Shown: positions 25,328 to 32,030 of the stretch, piece after piece
How the letters are laid out: each line of letters begins with the position of its first letter
Position numbering within the stretch: the first letter of the stretch is position 1
Assembly (NCBI GenBank): GCA_902562875.1
Contig: CACEVB010000009.1
Location: 1 to 32,030, forward strand
DNA from: an uncultured Pelagibacteraceae bacterium
Lineage (GTDB): Bacteria; Pseudomonadota; Alphaproteobacteria; Pelagibacterales; Pelagibacteraceae
Direction: 5' to 3'
Length of the DNA: 32,030 nucleotides
Notes under the pieces: generated by a model
The model's database searches: none
What the model was told of the DNA's origin: nothing
Seen by the model: only the letters and a program-made list of their open reading frames with translations
Translations under genes and position numbers: made by a program

Positions 25328-26111
25328 TCTCGCATTTAAAAAGGCAAAAAAAGAAAATAGACCAGCTTTATTAACATATACAGTTGCTGGTGATAGCTCA
25401 AAAAAACAGTCCTTAGAAATACTAAAATCAATTTCAAAAAATGCAGATATCTTAGAACTAGGTGTGCCACATAACACTCCAGTTGCAGATGGAAGTCAAA
25501 TCCAAACGAGTGCATATAGAGCAATCAAAAATGGAATTAAGATAGATGATATTTTTAAAATTGTTAAAAAATTTAAAAAATTTAATAAAACAAAACCAAT
25601 AATATTAATGGGTTATTATAATATGATCTTTCAATATAATGAAAAAAAATTTTTAAACAAATGTAAAACCTCTGGCGTAAATGGATTGATAGTTGTAGAT
25701 TTACCTTGGCCAGAAAACAAAAAATTTGCAAAAAAATGTAAGAGTTATTCAATTTGTTTTATTCAATTATTGTCTCCTACCACATCAGTTAAAAGAACTA
25801 AAAACATTATAAAAGACTCGCACGATATGCTTTATTATATAAGTATGTTATCTACAACTGGAGGAAAACTTAAAGTGTCTTCAAAAAAAATTATGTATAA
25901 TTATAATATTATAAAAAGAGTCAATCCAAAGAAAAACTGTGTAATAGGTTTTGGGATAACAGAAAAAACTATTAGAAGTTTAAAATCTGCTGATGGTGTT
26001 GTTGTTGGAAGTGCAATATGTAAGGAAATTACTAAAAGTATTAACTATGGACAAAATCCTGTCACAAATATAAATAAATTAATTATTAATTTAAAAAAGA
26101 AAATAGTATGA
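25311..26111 (+). CDS. trpA: Tryptophan synthase alpha subunit
   Basis: TrpA cleaves indole-glycerol phosphate to indole, which is channelled to TrpB. The 266-residue protein keeps the two catalytic acids at the standard numbers: E49 in ILELGVP and D60 in PVADG. Also present are GYYNMIFQY, VVDLPWPE, and the phosphate-binding GFGI and VVGSAI. The PFSDP segment is PHNTP, and the flexible loop SxxGVTG reads SMLSTTGGK, so it is divergent like its TrpB partner. It is intact, which suggests that selection still acts on the operon. It overlaps trpB by 17 nt and accD by 4 nt. Confidence 0.93.
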   Translation: MSNLINLAFKKAKKENRPALLTYTVAGDSSKKQSLEILKSISKNADILELGVPHNTPVADGSQIQTSAYRAIKNGIKIDDIFKIVKKFKKFNKTKPIILMGYYNMIFQYNEKKFLNKCKTSGVNGLIVVDLPWPENKKFAKKCKSYSICFIQLLSPTTSVKRTKNIIKDSHDMLYYISMLSTTGGKLKVSSKKIMYNYNIIKRVNPKKNCVIGFGITEKTIRSLKSADGVVVGSAICKEITKSINYGQNPVTNINKLIINLKKKIV

Positions 26112-27043
26112 ATTGGATAACAAAAGCTTTAAAAATTGGACAAAAGATAAAGAAAATTTTAAAAAAAAGACCGTCTAAAGAAGATATAGAAAATTCTGAT
26201 TGGATTAGTTGTTGCACTGGTCCTATACTTAAAAAAGATTTGGAAGATAATTTTTGGGTCTGTAAAGCGTGTGGAAAACACCACAGAATTAGTTGCGAAC
26301 AAAGATTTGACATTTTTTTCGGTAAAAATAATTATGAGATAATTAAAACACCAATTCAAGGAAATGAGGATCCTTTAAAGTGGAAAGATACTAAGCCGTA
26401 TAAAGAAAGACTTAGTCAGGCAAAAAAGAAAACAGGACAAGCTTGTGCGGTTATGATCGCAAAGGGAAAAATTAGTAATATTTTTATTACAGCGGGTGCT
26501 GTAAACTTTAATTTTCTAGGAGGAAGCATATCTAGTGCGGAGGGTGAAGCTATAATACATGGTGTTCAACATGCTATAGATAACAAAACGCCATTTGTTT
26601 TTTTTGCTAGCGGAGGTGGAATGCGAATGTTTCAAAGTGCTATAGCGCTTCAAAATATGACGAGAACAACCTTGGCAATTAATGAGCTTAAAAAAAATAA
26701 TTTACCATATATCGTTTGTATTGTGGACCCTTGTGCAGGTGGAATTACAGCAAGCTTTGCTATGCTAGGAGATATCCACTTTGGTGAAACTGGTGCTCTG
26801 TGTGCTTTTGCTGGTCGTCGTGTAGTGCAGGCAACTGTGAAAGAAGACTTACCTAGTGACTTCCAAACCGTAGAATATCTTCAAAAACATGGATTTATAG
26901 ATAGAGTAGTTAACAGAAAAGATTTATCATCTGAGATAGGAAATATTTTGTCAATATTGCTAAAGAAAGATAATACTGTAAAGTCTGAAAATTTAAATGT
27001 CACTTCAGAAAATATTGACCAAGTTACAAAGGCTGCATCCTAA
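26108..27043 (+). CDS. accD: Acetyl-CoA carboxylase carboxyltransferase subunit beta
   Basis: AccD is the partner of AccA in the carboxyltransferase. The 311 residues have the N-terminal zinc-ribbon region and a crotonase-type core with GAVNFNFLGGSISSAEGEAI, FVFFASGGGMRMFQSA, DPCAGGITASFAMLGDIHFG and the Arg pair AFAGRRVVQATVKE. The zinc site is unusual: the second pair is CKAC (C52, C55), but the first pair, normally CxxC, reads C35-C36. The gene lies in trpA-accD-folC, a common alphaproteobacterial order, and overlaps folC by 47 nt. Confidence 0.95.
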   Translation: MNWITKALKIGQKIKKILKKRPSKEDIENSDWISCCTGPILKKDLEDNFWVCKACGKHHRISCEQRFDIFFGKNNYEIIKTPIQGNEDPLKWKDTKPYKERLSQAKKKTGQACAVMIAKGKISNIFITAGAVNFNFLGGSISSAEGEAIIHGVQHAIDNKTPFVFFASGGGMRMFQSAIALQNMTRTTLAINELKKNNLPYIVCIVDPCAGGITASFAMLGDIHFGETGALCAFAGRRVVQATVKEDLPSDFQTVEYLQKHGFIDRVVNRKDLSSEIGNILSILLKKDNTVKSENLNVTSENIDQVTKAAS

Positions 27044-28265
27044 AGAAATTGATCTAAGTCTAGATCGTATAAAAGAACTTTGTGAAAAATTAGGAAATCC
27101 ACAGGATGATATAAAGTGTATTCAGGTTTGTGGAACAAACGGGAAAGGTAGCACAATTTCTTTCTTAAGATCAATTTTAAAAGAAGCTAATTACAAATGT
27201 AACATATACACTTCACCTCATGTAAAAGTTATTAATGAAAGGTTTGTATATAATGATGAAATTATTAGCGATAATGATCTCTTAGATCTACTAAATGAAA
27301 TACACGAGATTAATAATGGTCAACCTTTAACATATTTTGAGGCATTAACAGCTGCATTTTTTCTTGGGTGTAGAAAATACAAAGATAATCTTGTGCTTGC
27401 AGAATTTGGTTTATTTGGCAGAGGTGATGCGGTCAATATATTAAAAAAGAATCTTTGTAATATTATAACTTCATGTAGTGAAGACCACTTAGATTGGTTG
27501 CCAGAAAATGATAGAACAATTGAAAGAATTATTTATGAGAAAACCTCATCCTTACTAAATTCAAATATAATTGTTGCAAAACAAACCTCTTACGAAATTA
27601 CTCAATTTATAAAAAAAAATATTTCCAAAAATAAAGCAAATAAATTTTTTTTTAACGAAGATTATAATTTCGTCATGAAGGAAAATGATTTCTTTTTTTA
27701 TAAAGATAAACATGGTGGATTAAAAATTCCTAAACCTAAAATGAATGGTCAATTTCAGATTGAAAACGCATCAACAGCTATCGCAAGTTTAAGAAATTTG
27801 AAAAATATCAATATTGAGGATCAACATATTATAGACGGTGTAAAGAAAGCAAATAATACTGCCAGGTTAGAAGAAATTAAATCTGGTAAAATTAAAAGGT
27901 TAGTTAAAAATAATAAGGTTCTTTTAGATTCTTCACATAATCCTGGCGGATCAAAAGTCCTTAATGACTATCTTCAGAGTCTTAATTGCGATAAACACGT
28001 TATTGTTGGTATGATGTCAAATAAAGATCACAAAAAATATATTAGTTATTTCAAAAATATTTCGTCTTTAACAACTGTAGATATTCCAAATCAACCTAAT
28101 TCAATAAGTGGAAAAAATTTAATGAGAGTATTTAAAAATTTACCTAATGTAAAATATCAACCTGATATAGTGAAAGCTATCAAATCAATAAACTTAAAAG
28201 AAGGAGATATTATAATAATCACAGGATCCCTTTATTTAGCTGGAGAAGTTCTAAGTTTAAATTAA
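26997..28265 (+). CDS. folC: Bifunctional folylpolyglutamate/dihydrofolate synthase
   Basis: FolC adds glutamate to dihydropteroate and folates. The 422-residue protein starts LTKLQRLHPKEIDLSLDRI (7-25), which is the family's N-terminus, followed by the P-loop CGTNGKGST (45-53), the Mur-ligase-like TSCSEDHLDWL, and LLDSSHNPGG of the C-terminal domain. This start means a 47-nt overlap with accD in another frame. Its stop overlaps the convergent trxA stop by 4 nt. Confidence 0.95.
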   Translation: MSLQKILTKLQRLHPKEIDLSLDRIKELCEKLGNPQDDIKCIQVCGTNGKGSTISFLRSILKEANYKCNIYTSPHVKVINERFVYNDEIISDNDLLDLLNEIHEINNGQPLTYFEALTAAFFLGCRKYKDNLVLAEFGLFGRGDAVNILKKNLCNIITSCSEDHLDWLPENDRTIERIIYEKTSSLLNSNIIVAKQTSYEITQFIKKNISKNKANKFFFNEDYNFVMKENDFFFYKDKHGGLKIPKPKMNGQFQIENASTAIASLRNLKNINIEDQHIIDGVKKANNTARLEEIKSGKIKRLVKNNKVLLDSSHNPGGSKVLNDYLQSLNCDKHVIVGMMSNKDHKKYISYFKNISSLTTVDIPNQPNSISGKNLMRVFKNLPNVKYQPDIVKAIKSINLKEGDIIIITGSLYLAGEVLSLN

Positions 28266-28576
28266 ATATTTTCTTTAATCCAGTCTTGAATATTTGACTT
28301 TGTTGTTGCACCGACCTTAGTGCTTGCTAGCTCTCCATCTTTAAATAAGAGCATAGTAGGAATACCCCTTACTCCAAACTTAGTTGGTGTATTTGGCTCC
28401 TCATCGATATTATGTTTGGCCACAATAACTTCTTTCATCTCATCAGAGATTGCCTCAAGATGTGGAGCAATCATTAAACATGGATTACACCAAGATGCCC
28501 AAAAATCTGTAACGACAACTTTATTGTCCTTAATCATTTTTTCAAAAGTTTCATCTGTAGATTTAACTGTAGGCAT
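28262..28576 (-). CDS. trxA: Thioredoxin
   Basis: The 104-residue protein has the thioredoxin fold with FWASWCNPCLMIAP (25-38), the buried Asp in VVTDFW, the cis-Pro in GIPTMLLF, and KVGATTK. Thioredoxin reduces disulfides of ribonucleotide reductase and many other proteins in the cytoplasm. The active site is CNPC instead of the usual CGPC, which may change the redox potential or partners. It is downstream of folC in convergent orientation; in other alphaproteobacteria trxA lies between folC and addAB. Confidence 0.95.
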   Translation of the reverse strand: MPTVKSTDETFEKMIKDNKVVVTDFWASWCNPCLMIAPHLEAISDEMKEVIVAKHNIDEEPNTPTKFGVRGIPTMLLFKDGELASTKVGATTKSNIQDWIKENI

Positions 28577-28642
28577 AATTCTTATATATAAAAATTAAAT
28601 TTATAATCAATATATAATTTTGGTATTTTTATATTATTCACA

Positions 28643-30073
28643 TTACACATTTTCATATTTTTTTTGTATTGACATAATATGCTCGTTTAATTCATCTAAG
28701 AAATTGAGTTTATCCTCATCATTTTGATCTGAATATTTATCTCTTAGAGTATCGATTTCAGTAAAACAAGCAGCAACTGTCCACCATTTTTCTTTACCAT
28801 TACTTAGTATTCTCTTTGCAATGCCATGTTCGATTTTTTTTCTTATGTCTTGAGGTAAAACTTCCGGGGCTTCCTGAAAAATAATTTTTTTACCAAAACC
28901 ATGCAACCTTTCATCTTCAAATTTTGAAAGAAGTTTAAGTTTATCCTTCCAATCTGCTGAATGCCAGGCGGGAAATAAGGCTGTATCTTTATTTGATGTG
29001 AATTTTGTGTAGATACTTTCCTCAGCATATATATCTTCTTGATTTTTTGATTGTTCTTTATCTTCTGCAATTTCTCTCAAAGCCGTTAATATATTTTTTG
29101 AAAAAGCTTCATTTTCATTAACCATTTTAGATCTTTTGTTAATTAGTTCTAAATCCATTGCATTATAAGGTTCTGCTTGTATACCGTATTTTTTATCAAG
29201 AATAATTGGTGCTTTATTTGACCTTATAGTTCTTAAAAATTTAGGAGTTTTTTTCATTTCTATTTTTAGTTCATTTATAGACATTTTTAACAAAGGCTCC
29301 ACATCAACTCTTAAGTCAACAGCCTGGCCCCATTGATAAATTGGATGAATACAATATTTTGGATGAAGAGGGCTCACCAGATATAGTCTGCTTTTGCCAT
29401 AAAAATATTCATTAAGGGTAATGATATTTTCTTTTTTTATGATTGTTTCGGTCTCTATTTTATTAGAAGTTCTCAGAAACTCATTCCATGTGTGGGGTTG
29501 TTTTCTTTTTATCAAACCAAGAACTTTTGCAGTTAAGCTTGCATCAAATAACGCAGAGTGAGCTCCAGCTGAGTCAAACCCATTCATTTTGCTCAAAGAC
29601 GCCAATTTAAATACCGGGTTATTTTTTTCATTAATTTCTGTCTCAAGTACCTTTTGATCTACAGCATAAGCTGCCCTAGCAATATTAATTCCATCATGAC
29701 GTTTATTTGGAGAAGCGTTAGTTATATAAGGATATCTAATACCTTTAAAAAACTCTTTTCTTATCATTTCATCATCAAAACCAATGTTAGACCAGCCTAA
29801 GAAAATTGCTGGGCTCCATTTTTTAAATATTTTTTCTATTTCTCCCAACATTTGATAATGACTTAAATTTCCTTGGGTAAGCTGCTTAATACTTGTTTTA
29901 TTTACTATTAATGCCATTGCTTGAGGTATTTCGCCCTCAGGTAATCTGCATCTTAGATTAAATCTATCTTTCTCCTTGAAGTTTTCATCAACTAAAATTC
30001 CCCCTATCTCAATAATGCTTCCAAAATCTGTACTTGCACTTGAGCTTTCTATGTCCCATATTACTAAATTCAT
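28643..30073 (-). CDS. sbcB: Exodeoxyribonuclease I
   Basis: ExoI degrades single-stranded DNA 3' to 5' and acts in mismatch repair and recombination. The 476 residues match E. coli ExoI (475). DEDDh residues are visible: D7 and E9 in WDIESS, D100/D101 in NIGFDDEMIRKEFF, H172 and D177 in AHSALFDASLTAK. The block SPNKRHDGINIARAAYA and the C-terminal ExoI-type region with the helical end support the identification over the RNase T or DnaQ families. It is transcribed with, or after, the PD-(D/E)XK nuclease gene, from which 121 nt separate it. Confidence 0.93.
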   Translation of the reverse strand: MNLVIWDIESSSASTDFGSIIEIGGILVDENFKEKDRFNLRCRLPEGEIPQAMALIVNKTSIKQLTQGNLSHYQMLGEIEKIFKKWSPAIFLGWSNIGFDDEMIRKEFFKGIRYPYITNASPNKRHDGINIARAAYAVDQKVLETEINEKNNPVFKLASLSKMNGFDSAGAHSALFDASLTAKVLGLIKRKQPHTWNEFLRTSNKIETETIIKKENIITLNEYFYGKSRLYLVSPLHPKYCIHPIYQWGQAVDLRVDVEPLLKMSINELKIEMKKTPKFLRTIRSNKAPIILDKKYGIQAEPYNAMDLELINKRSKMVNENEAFSKNILTALREIAEDKEQSKNQEDIYAEESIYTKFTSNKDTALFPAWHSADWKDKLKLLSKFEDERLHGFGKKIIFQEAPEVLPQDIRKKIEHGIAKRILSNGKEKWWTVAACFTEIDTLRDKYSDQNDEDKLNFLDELNEHIMSIQKKYENV

Positions 30074-30118
30074 ATTTACCTTTTGTTAACTTTGTTTTGA
30101 GGAATATTTGAAGTTATT

Positions 30119-30173
30119 AAAGAACTTAACTATTCGCATATAAACAATTAGCATTAAGTTAATTTAGTTCTTT
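30119..30173 (-). repeat. Inverted repeat upstream of sbcB
   Basis: AAAGAACT (30119-30126) pairs with AGTTCTTT (30166-30173), and the inner TAACT (30127-30131) with AGTTA (30157-30161), leaving a bulge of four and a 25-nt loop. It lies in the 121-nt gap before sbcB, starting 46 nt upstream of its ATG. It could be an operator or leader structure; in AT-rich DNA it could also be chance. Confidence 0.3.
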
Positions 30174-30194
30174 TTATTGAACAAAAGTTTAAAG

Positions 30195-30884
30195 TCAAGC
30201 TGAATTCTTAAGCTCATTAAACATTTTTAATCTTCCAAGAAATAAATTTTGATACATTTGCAATTCAGGTCCTTCAATTATGAAATCTTGAAATAAGTTA
30301 TCCACAGTGCATAATAGAATAACTCCTGATGAAATATTTGTTTTATAAATAACATTATGGGCTAATGTATAAGCTCCAAGTTGTAAAAAATAATCTTGAA
30401 TATAATCAGCTTTTTTAGGTCGGTTTGCCTGTTTGAAATCAATAATAGTTTCGTTTCCATTATAAATTCCAATAAGGTCTGCAGTACCAGCGTATCTATC
30501 ATTAGGATTAATTAGGGTGGCCTCCATACCAAAAATCTCATCTAACTTGCCTTTTATTCCATTTTCAATGATGACCTTAGCCATATTTTTATGTTGCTCA
30601 TTACTTTCGAAAAAGCTATCGTTAACTCTTCCTCTTAAATAATCCTCAATATAAGAATGAAGAGATGTCCCCCTTCTAGATGCATCAGTTTTTATTCTAT
30701 TAGCCTCTTTATACCCAACTCTTTGTTTCCATAGTTCCAAAGATGCTTTGTCCTCTTCTGATTTGGTTAAACTTAATATACTTGTTACACTTGGATATTT
30801 TTCATCACCTGACAAATACTTTCTCAGTCCGTCTTCATTAGATCTTGAAGATTTCGGGTAATTAAACTTTGTATTCCACTTCAT
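30195..30884 (-). CDS. PD-(D/E)XK nuclease of the RecB/Cas4/MGME1 type
   Basis: The 229-residue protein has the full motif set of RecB-like nucleases: KYPSVTSIL (29-37) as in mitochondrial MGME1, H76 in RGTSLHSYIE, E121, D136 in YAGTADLIG, D149 and K151 in TIIDFK, and Q168xxxY172 in LQLGAY. This arrangement (H, GxxD, DxK, QxxxY) predicts a metal-dependent exonuclease acting on DNA ends, probably single-stranded tails. No iron-sulfur cysteine cluster as in Cas4/AddB is seen. It is not a CRISPR cas4: no array or other cas gene is near. It lies between rmuC (50 nt upstream) and sbcB. The precise substrate is not known. Confidence 0.85.
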   Translation of the reverse strand: MKWNTKFNYPKSSRSNEDGLRKYLSGDEKYPSVTSILSLTKSEEDKASLELWKQRVGYKEANRIKTDASRRGTSLHSYIEDYLRGRVNDSFFESNEQHKNMAKVIIENGIKGKLDEIFGMEATLINPNDRYAGTADLIGIYNGNETIIDFKQANRPKKADYIQDYFLQLGAYTLAHNVIYKTNISSGVILLCTVDNLFQDFIIEGPELQMYQNLFLGRLKMFNELKNSA

Positions 30885-30933
30885 TCTAACTTTTATATTG
30901 TGATTTGCGTTTAAAATGAAACTAATTTTTGGT

Positions 30934-32019
30934 TTATTTTACAGATTCGATAAATTTTTTTACATTCTCATTTTTGACAGCATTTTCCATTTGTTCAGGA
31001 TCTTTGATATTCTCAAGAGTTCTGGTTATTGATCTAGCATCTTTTCCAAAACTATCTACAACTGACATCGCTTCCTCTAATTTTTTTCTTAATTTATATA
31101 TATTTTCGAAGTGGCTAGAAAATCTAGTACTGATTGTTTTTAAGTGATCATAAATTTCTGTAGCATGCTTTTGTACTTTTAGAGTTTGAAAACCCATGTG
31201 TAGCGACTGAAGATATGCTGATAATGTATTAGGTCCTAAAATAACCACTTTATACTTTTTCATCAATTCTTGTGTCAATAGCTCTTTTGTTACTTGATCC
31301 TGATATGAACTTAATTCTGAAAATAAACTTTCTGTTGGAGCATACACAATTGCAAAATCTGTTGTCTTTGGTGGATTGATATATTTGTCATTTATTGATT
31401 TAGCTTTGTCTCTAAAGGCTCTTGCTAAATTTCTTCTTGCTTCTGCTGCTGCTTTTTTATCCTCGTTTTTAAAAGCGTCTTGTATCGCATTAAATTTTTC
31501 GACTGGAAAATGACTGTCAACTGGAACCATAACACCACCTTGAAGTTTAATAGCAAACTCAACATTTTCTCCACTGTCATCCTTCGTTTTTACATTTGAG
31601 TTATATTGCGATGCTGGAAGAAGATCTTGTAGTAAAGATCCTAAGCTAAATTCAGCCAAAGTTCCAAACTTTTTAACACCTGCTAGTATCTTATTAATGC
31701 CCATTTGACTTTTATTTAAATCCTCAACTTGAATATTAAAAGCTGCAACTTTTTCATTAACTGATGTAAGTGCTTGTGTCATATCTTTTGTAACGTCTTT
31801 TGATAAATTATTAAAAGATGAGGACATGCTTGCCATTTGGGTATTGAGTGAAGAAGAAACACTGTTGATCTGTGTATTTATAGATTCTTTTAGCGAATTA
31901 ATATCATCACTGTTATTTTCATTTTTAATATTTTTTTGGATATTGTTAATTTTAAAAATTAAGTATGTACCAATTAAAATGGTTATAAATAAAATGATAT
32001 ATAAAATTAATGATTCCAT
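30934..32019 (-). CDS. rmuC: DNA recombination protein RmuC
   Basis: RmuC limits rearrangement at inverted repeats in E. coli and has a restriction-endonuclease-like core. The 361-residue protein has an N-terminal membrane helix (about 5-24), a coiled-coil of Ser/Asn/Gln-rich heptads (about 28-105), and the conserved domain with GSLLQDLLPASQY (127-139), VEFAIKLQGG, VPVDSHFPVEKF and ILGPNTLSAYLQSLHMGFQ. E. coli RmuC has 475 residues, so the coiled-coil is shorter here. The ATG is 11 nt from the window end. It leads the leftward rmuC-nuclease-sbcB group. Confidence 0.92.
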   Translation of the reverse strand: MESLILYIILFITILIGTYLIFKINNIQKNIKNENNSDDINSLKESINTQINSVSSSLNTQMASMSSSFNNLSKDVTKDMTQALTSVNEKVAAFNIQVEDLNKSQMGINKILAGVKKFGTLAEFSLGSLLQDLLPASQYNSNVKTKDDSGENVEFAIKLQGGVMVPVDSHFPVEKFNAIQDAFKNEDKKAAAEARRNLARAFRDKAKSINDKYINPPKTTDFAIVYAPTESLFSELSSYQDQVTKELLTQELMKKYKVVILGPNTLSAYLQSLHMGFQTLKVQKHATEIYDHLKTISTRFSSHFENIYKLRKKLEEAMSVVDSFGKDARSITRTLENIKDPEQMENAVKNENVKKFIESVK

Positions 32020-32030
32020 TTACTCATAGT

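Noticed and set aside
30195..30884. CRISPR-associated Cas4
   Set aside because: Motifs are of the wider RecB/MGME1 class, no iron-sulfur cysteines are seen, and there is no repeat array or cas gene in the window.

Overview
The window is AT-rich, tightly packed bacterial chromosome, with no rRNA, tRNA, CRISPR array, insertion sequence or phage gene. Genes that are largely alphaproteobacterial point to the group: GcrA (cell-cycle regulator), a complex I NDUFA9-type protein, a membrane-anchored CycM-type cytochrome c, and a short HRDC-less RNase D. The trpF-trpB-trpA-accD-folC-trxA and aroA-rpsA-ihfB gene orders agree. With the strong AT bias, Lys/Asn/Ile-rich proteins, intergenic gaps of tens of bases and overlapping genes, the best guess is a SAR11-like (Pelagibacterales) streamlined marine alphaproteobacterium. 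That placement is inference, not proof.

Layout. (1) 1-4486: partial argJ (arginine), divergent secA (protein export), then accA (fatty acid synthesis), convergent with and overlapping secA. (2) 4563-11012: glcB (malate synthase G), then a leftward block: kdsB, pheA, the SRP RNA gene ffs, and dnaX-ybaB-recR (replication and repair). ffs lies in the dnaX leader with a good promoter. (3) 11102-16349: cycM; leftward argD-argF with an ABC-2 permease; gcrA; a SHOCT-domain membrane peptide; and the NDUFA9-like protein. (4) 16399-28265: a long rightward series: rnd-kdsD-lptC-lptB (Kdo and LPS transport), aroA, rpsA-ihfB-pyrF, then trpF-trpB-trpA-accD-folC, mostly with 0-50 nt spacing or overlap. (5) 28262-32019: leftward trxA, exonuclease I (sbcB), a RecB/Cas4/MGME1-type nuclease and rmuC, forming a DNA-end-processing cluster.

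How the genes work together: arginine (argJ, argD, argF), aromatic amino acids (aroA, pheA, trpFBA), the outer membrane (kdsB, kdsD, lptC, lptB) and malonyl-CoA supply (accA, accD) are each represented by several genes. SRP RNA and SecA serve protein targeting. DnaX, YbaB, RecR, SbcB, the PD-(D/E)XK nuclease and RmuC serve DNA replication and repair.

The most notable points are: trpB is split by a one-base frame change at a seven-A run; its encoded active site is also unusual; AccA carries an added hydrophobic C-terminal tail; three nuclease or recombination genes sit beside trxA, where many alphaproteobacteria carry addAB; the SRP RNA is embedded in the dnaX leader; and lptA and cmk are absent from their customary places. 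I see no clear wholly new system. The nuclease cluster is the best candidate for a less-described functional module.
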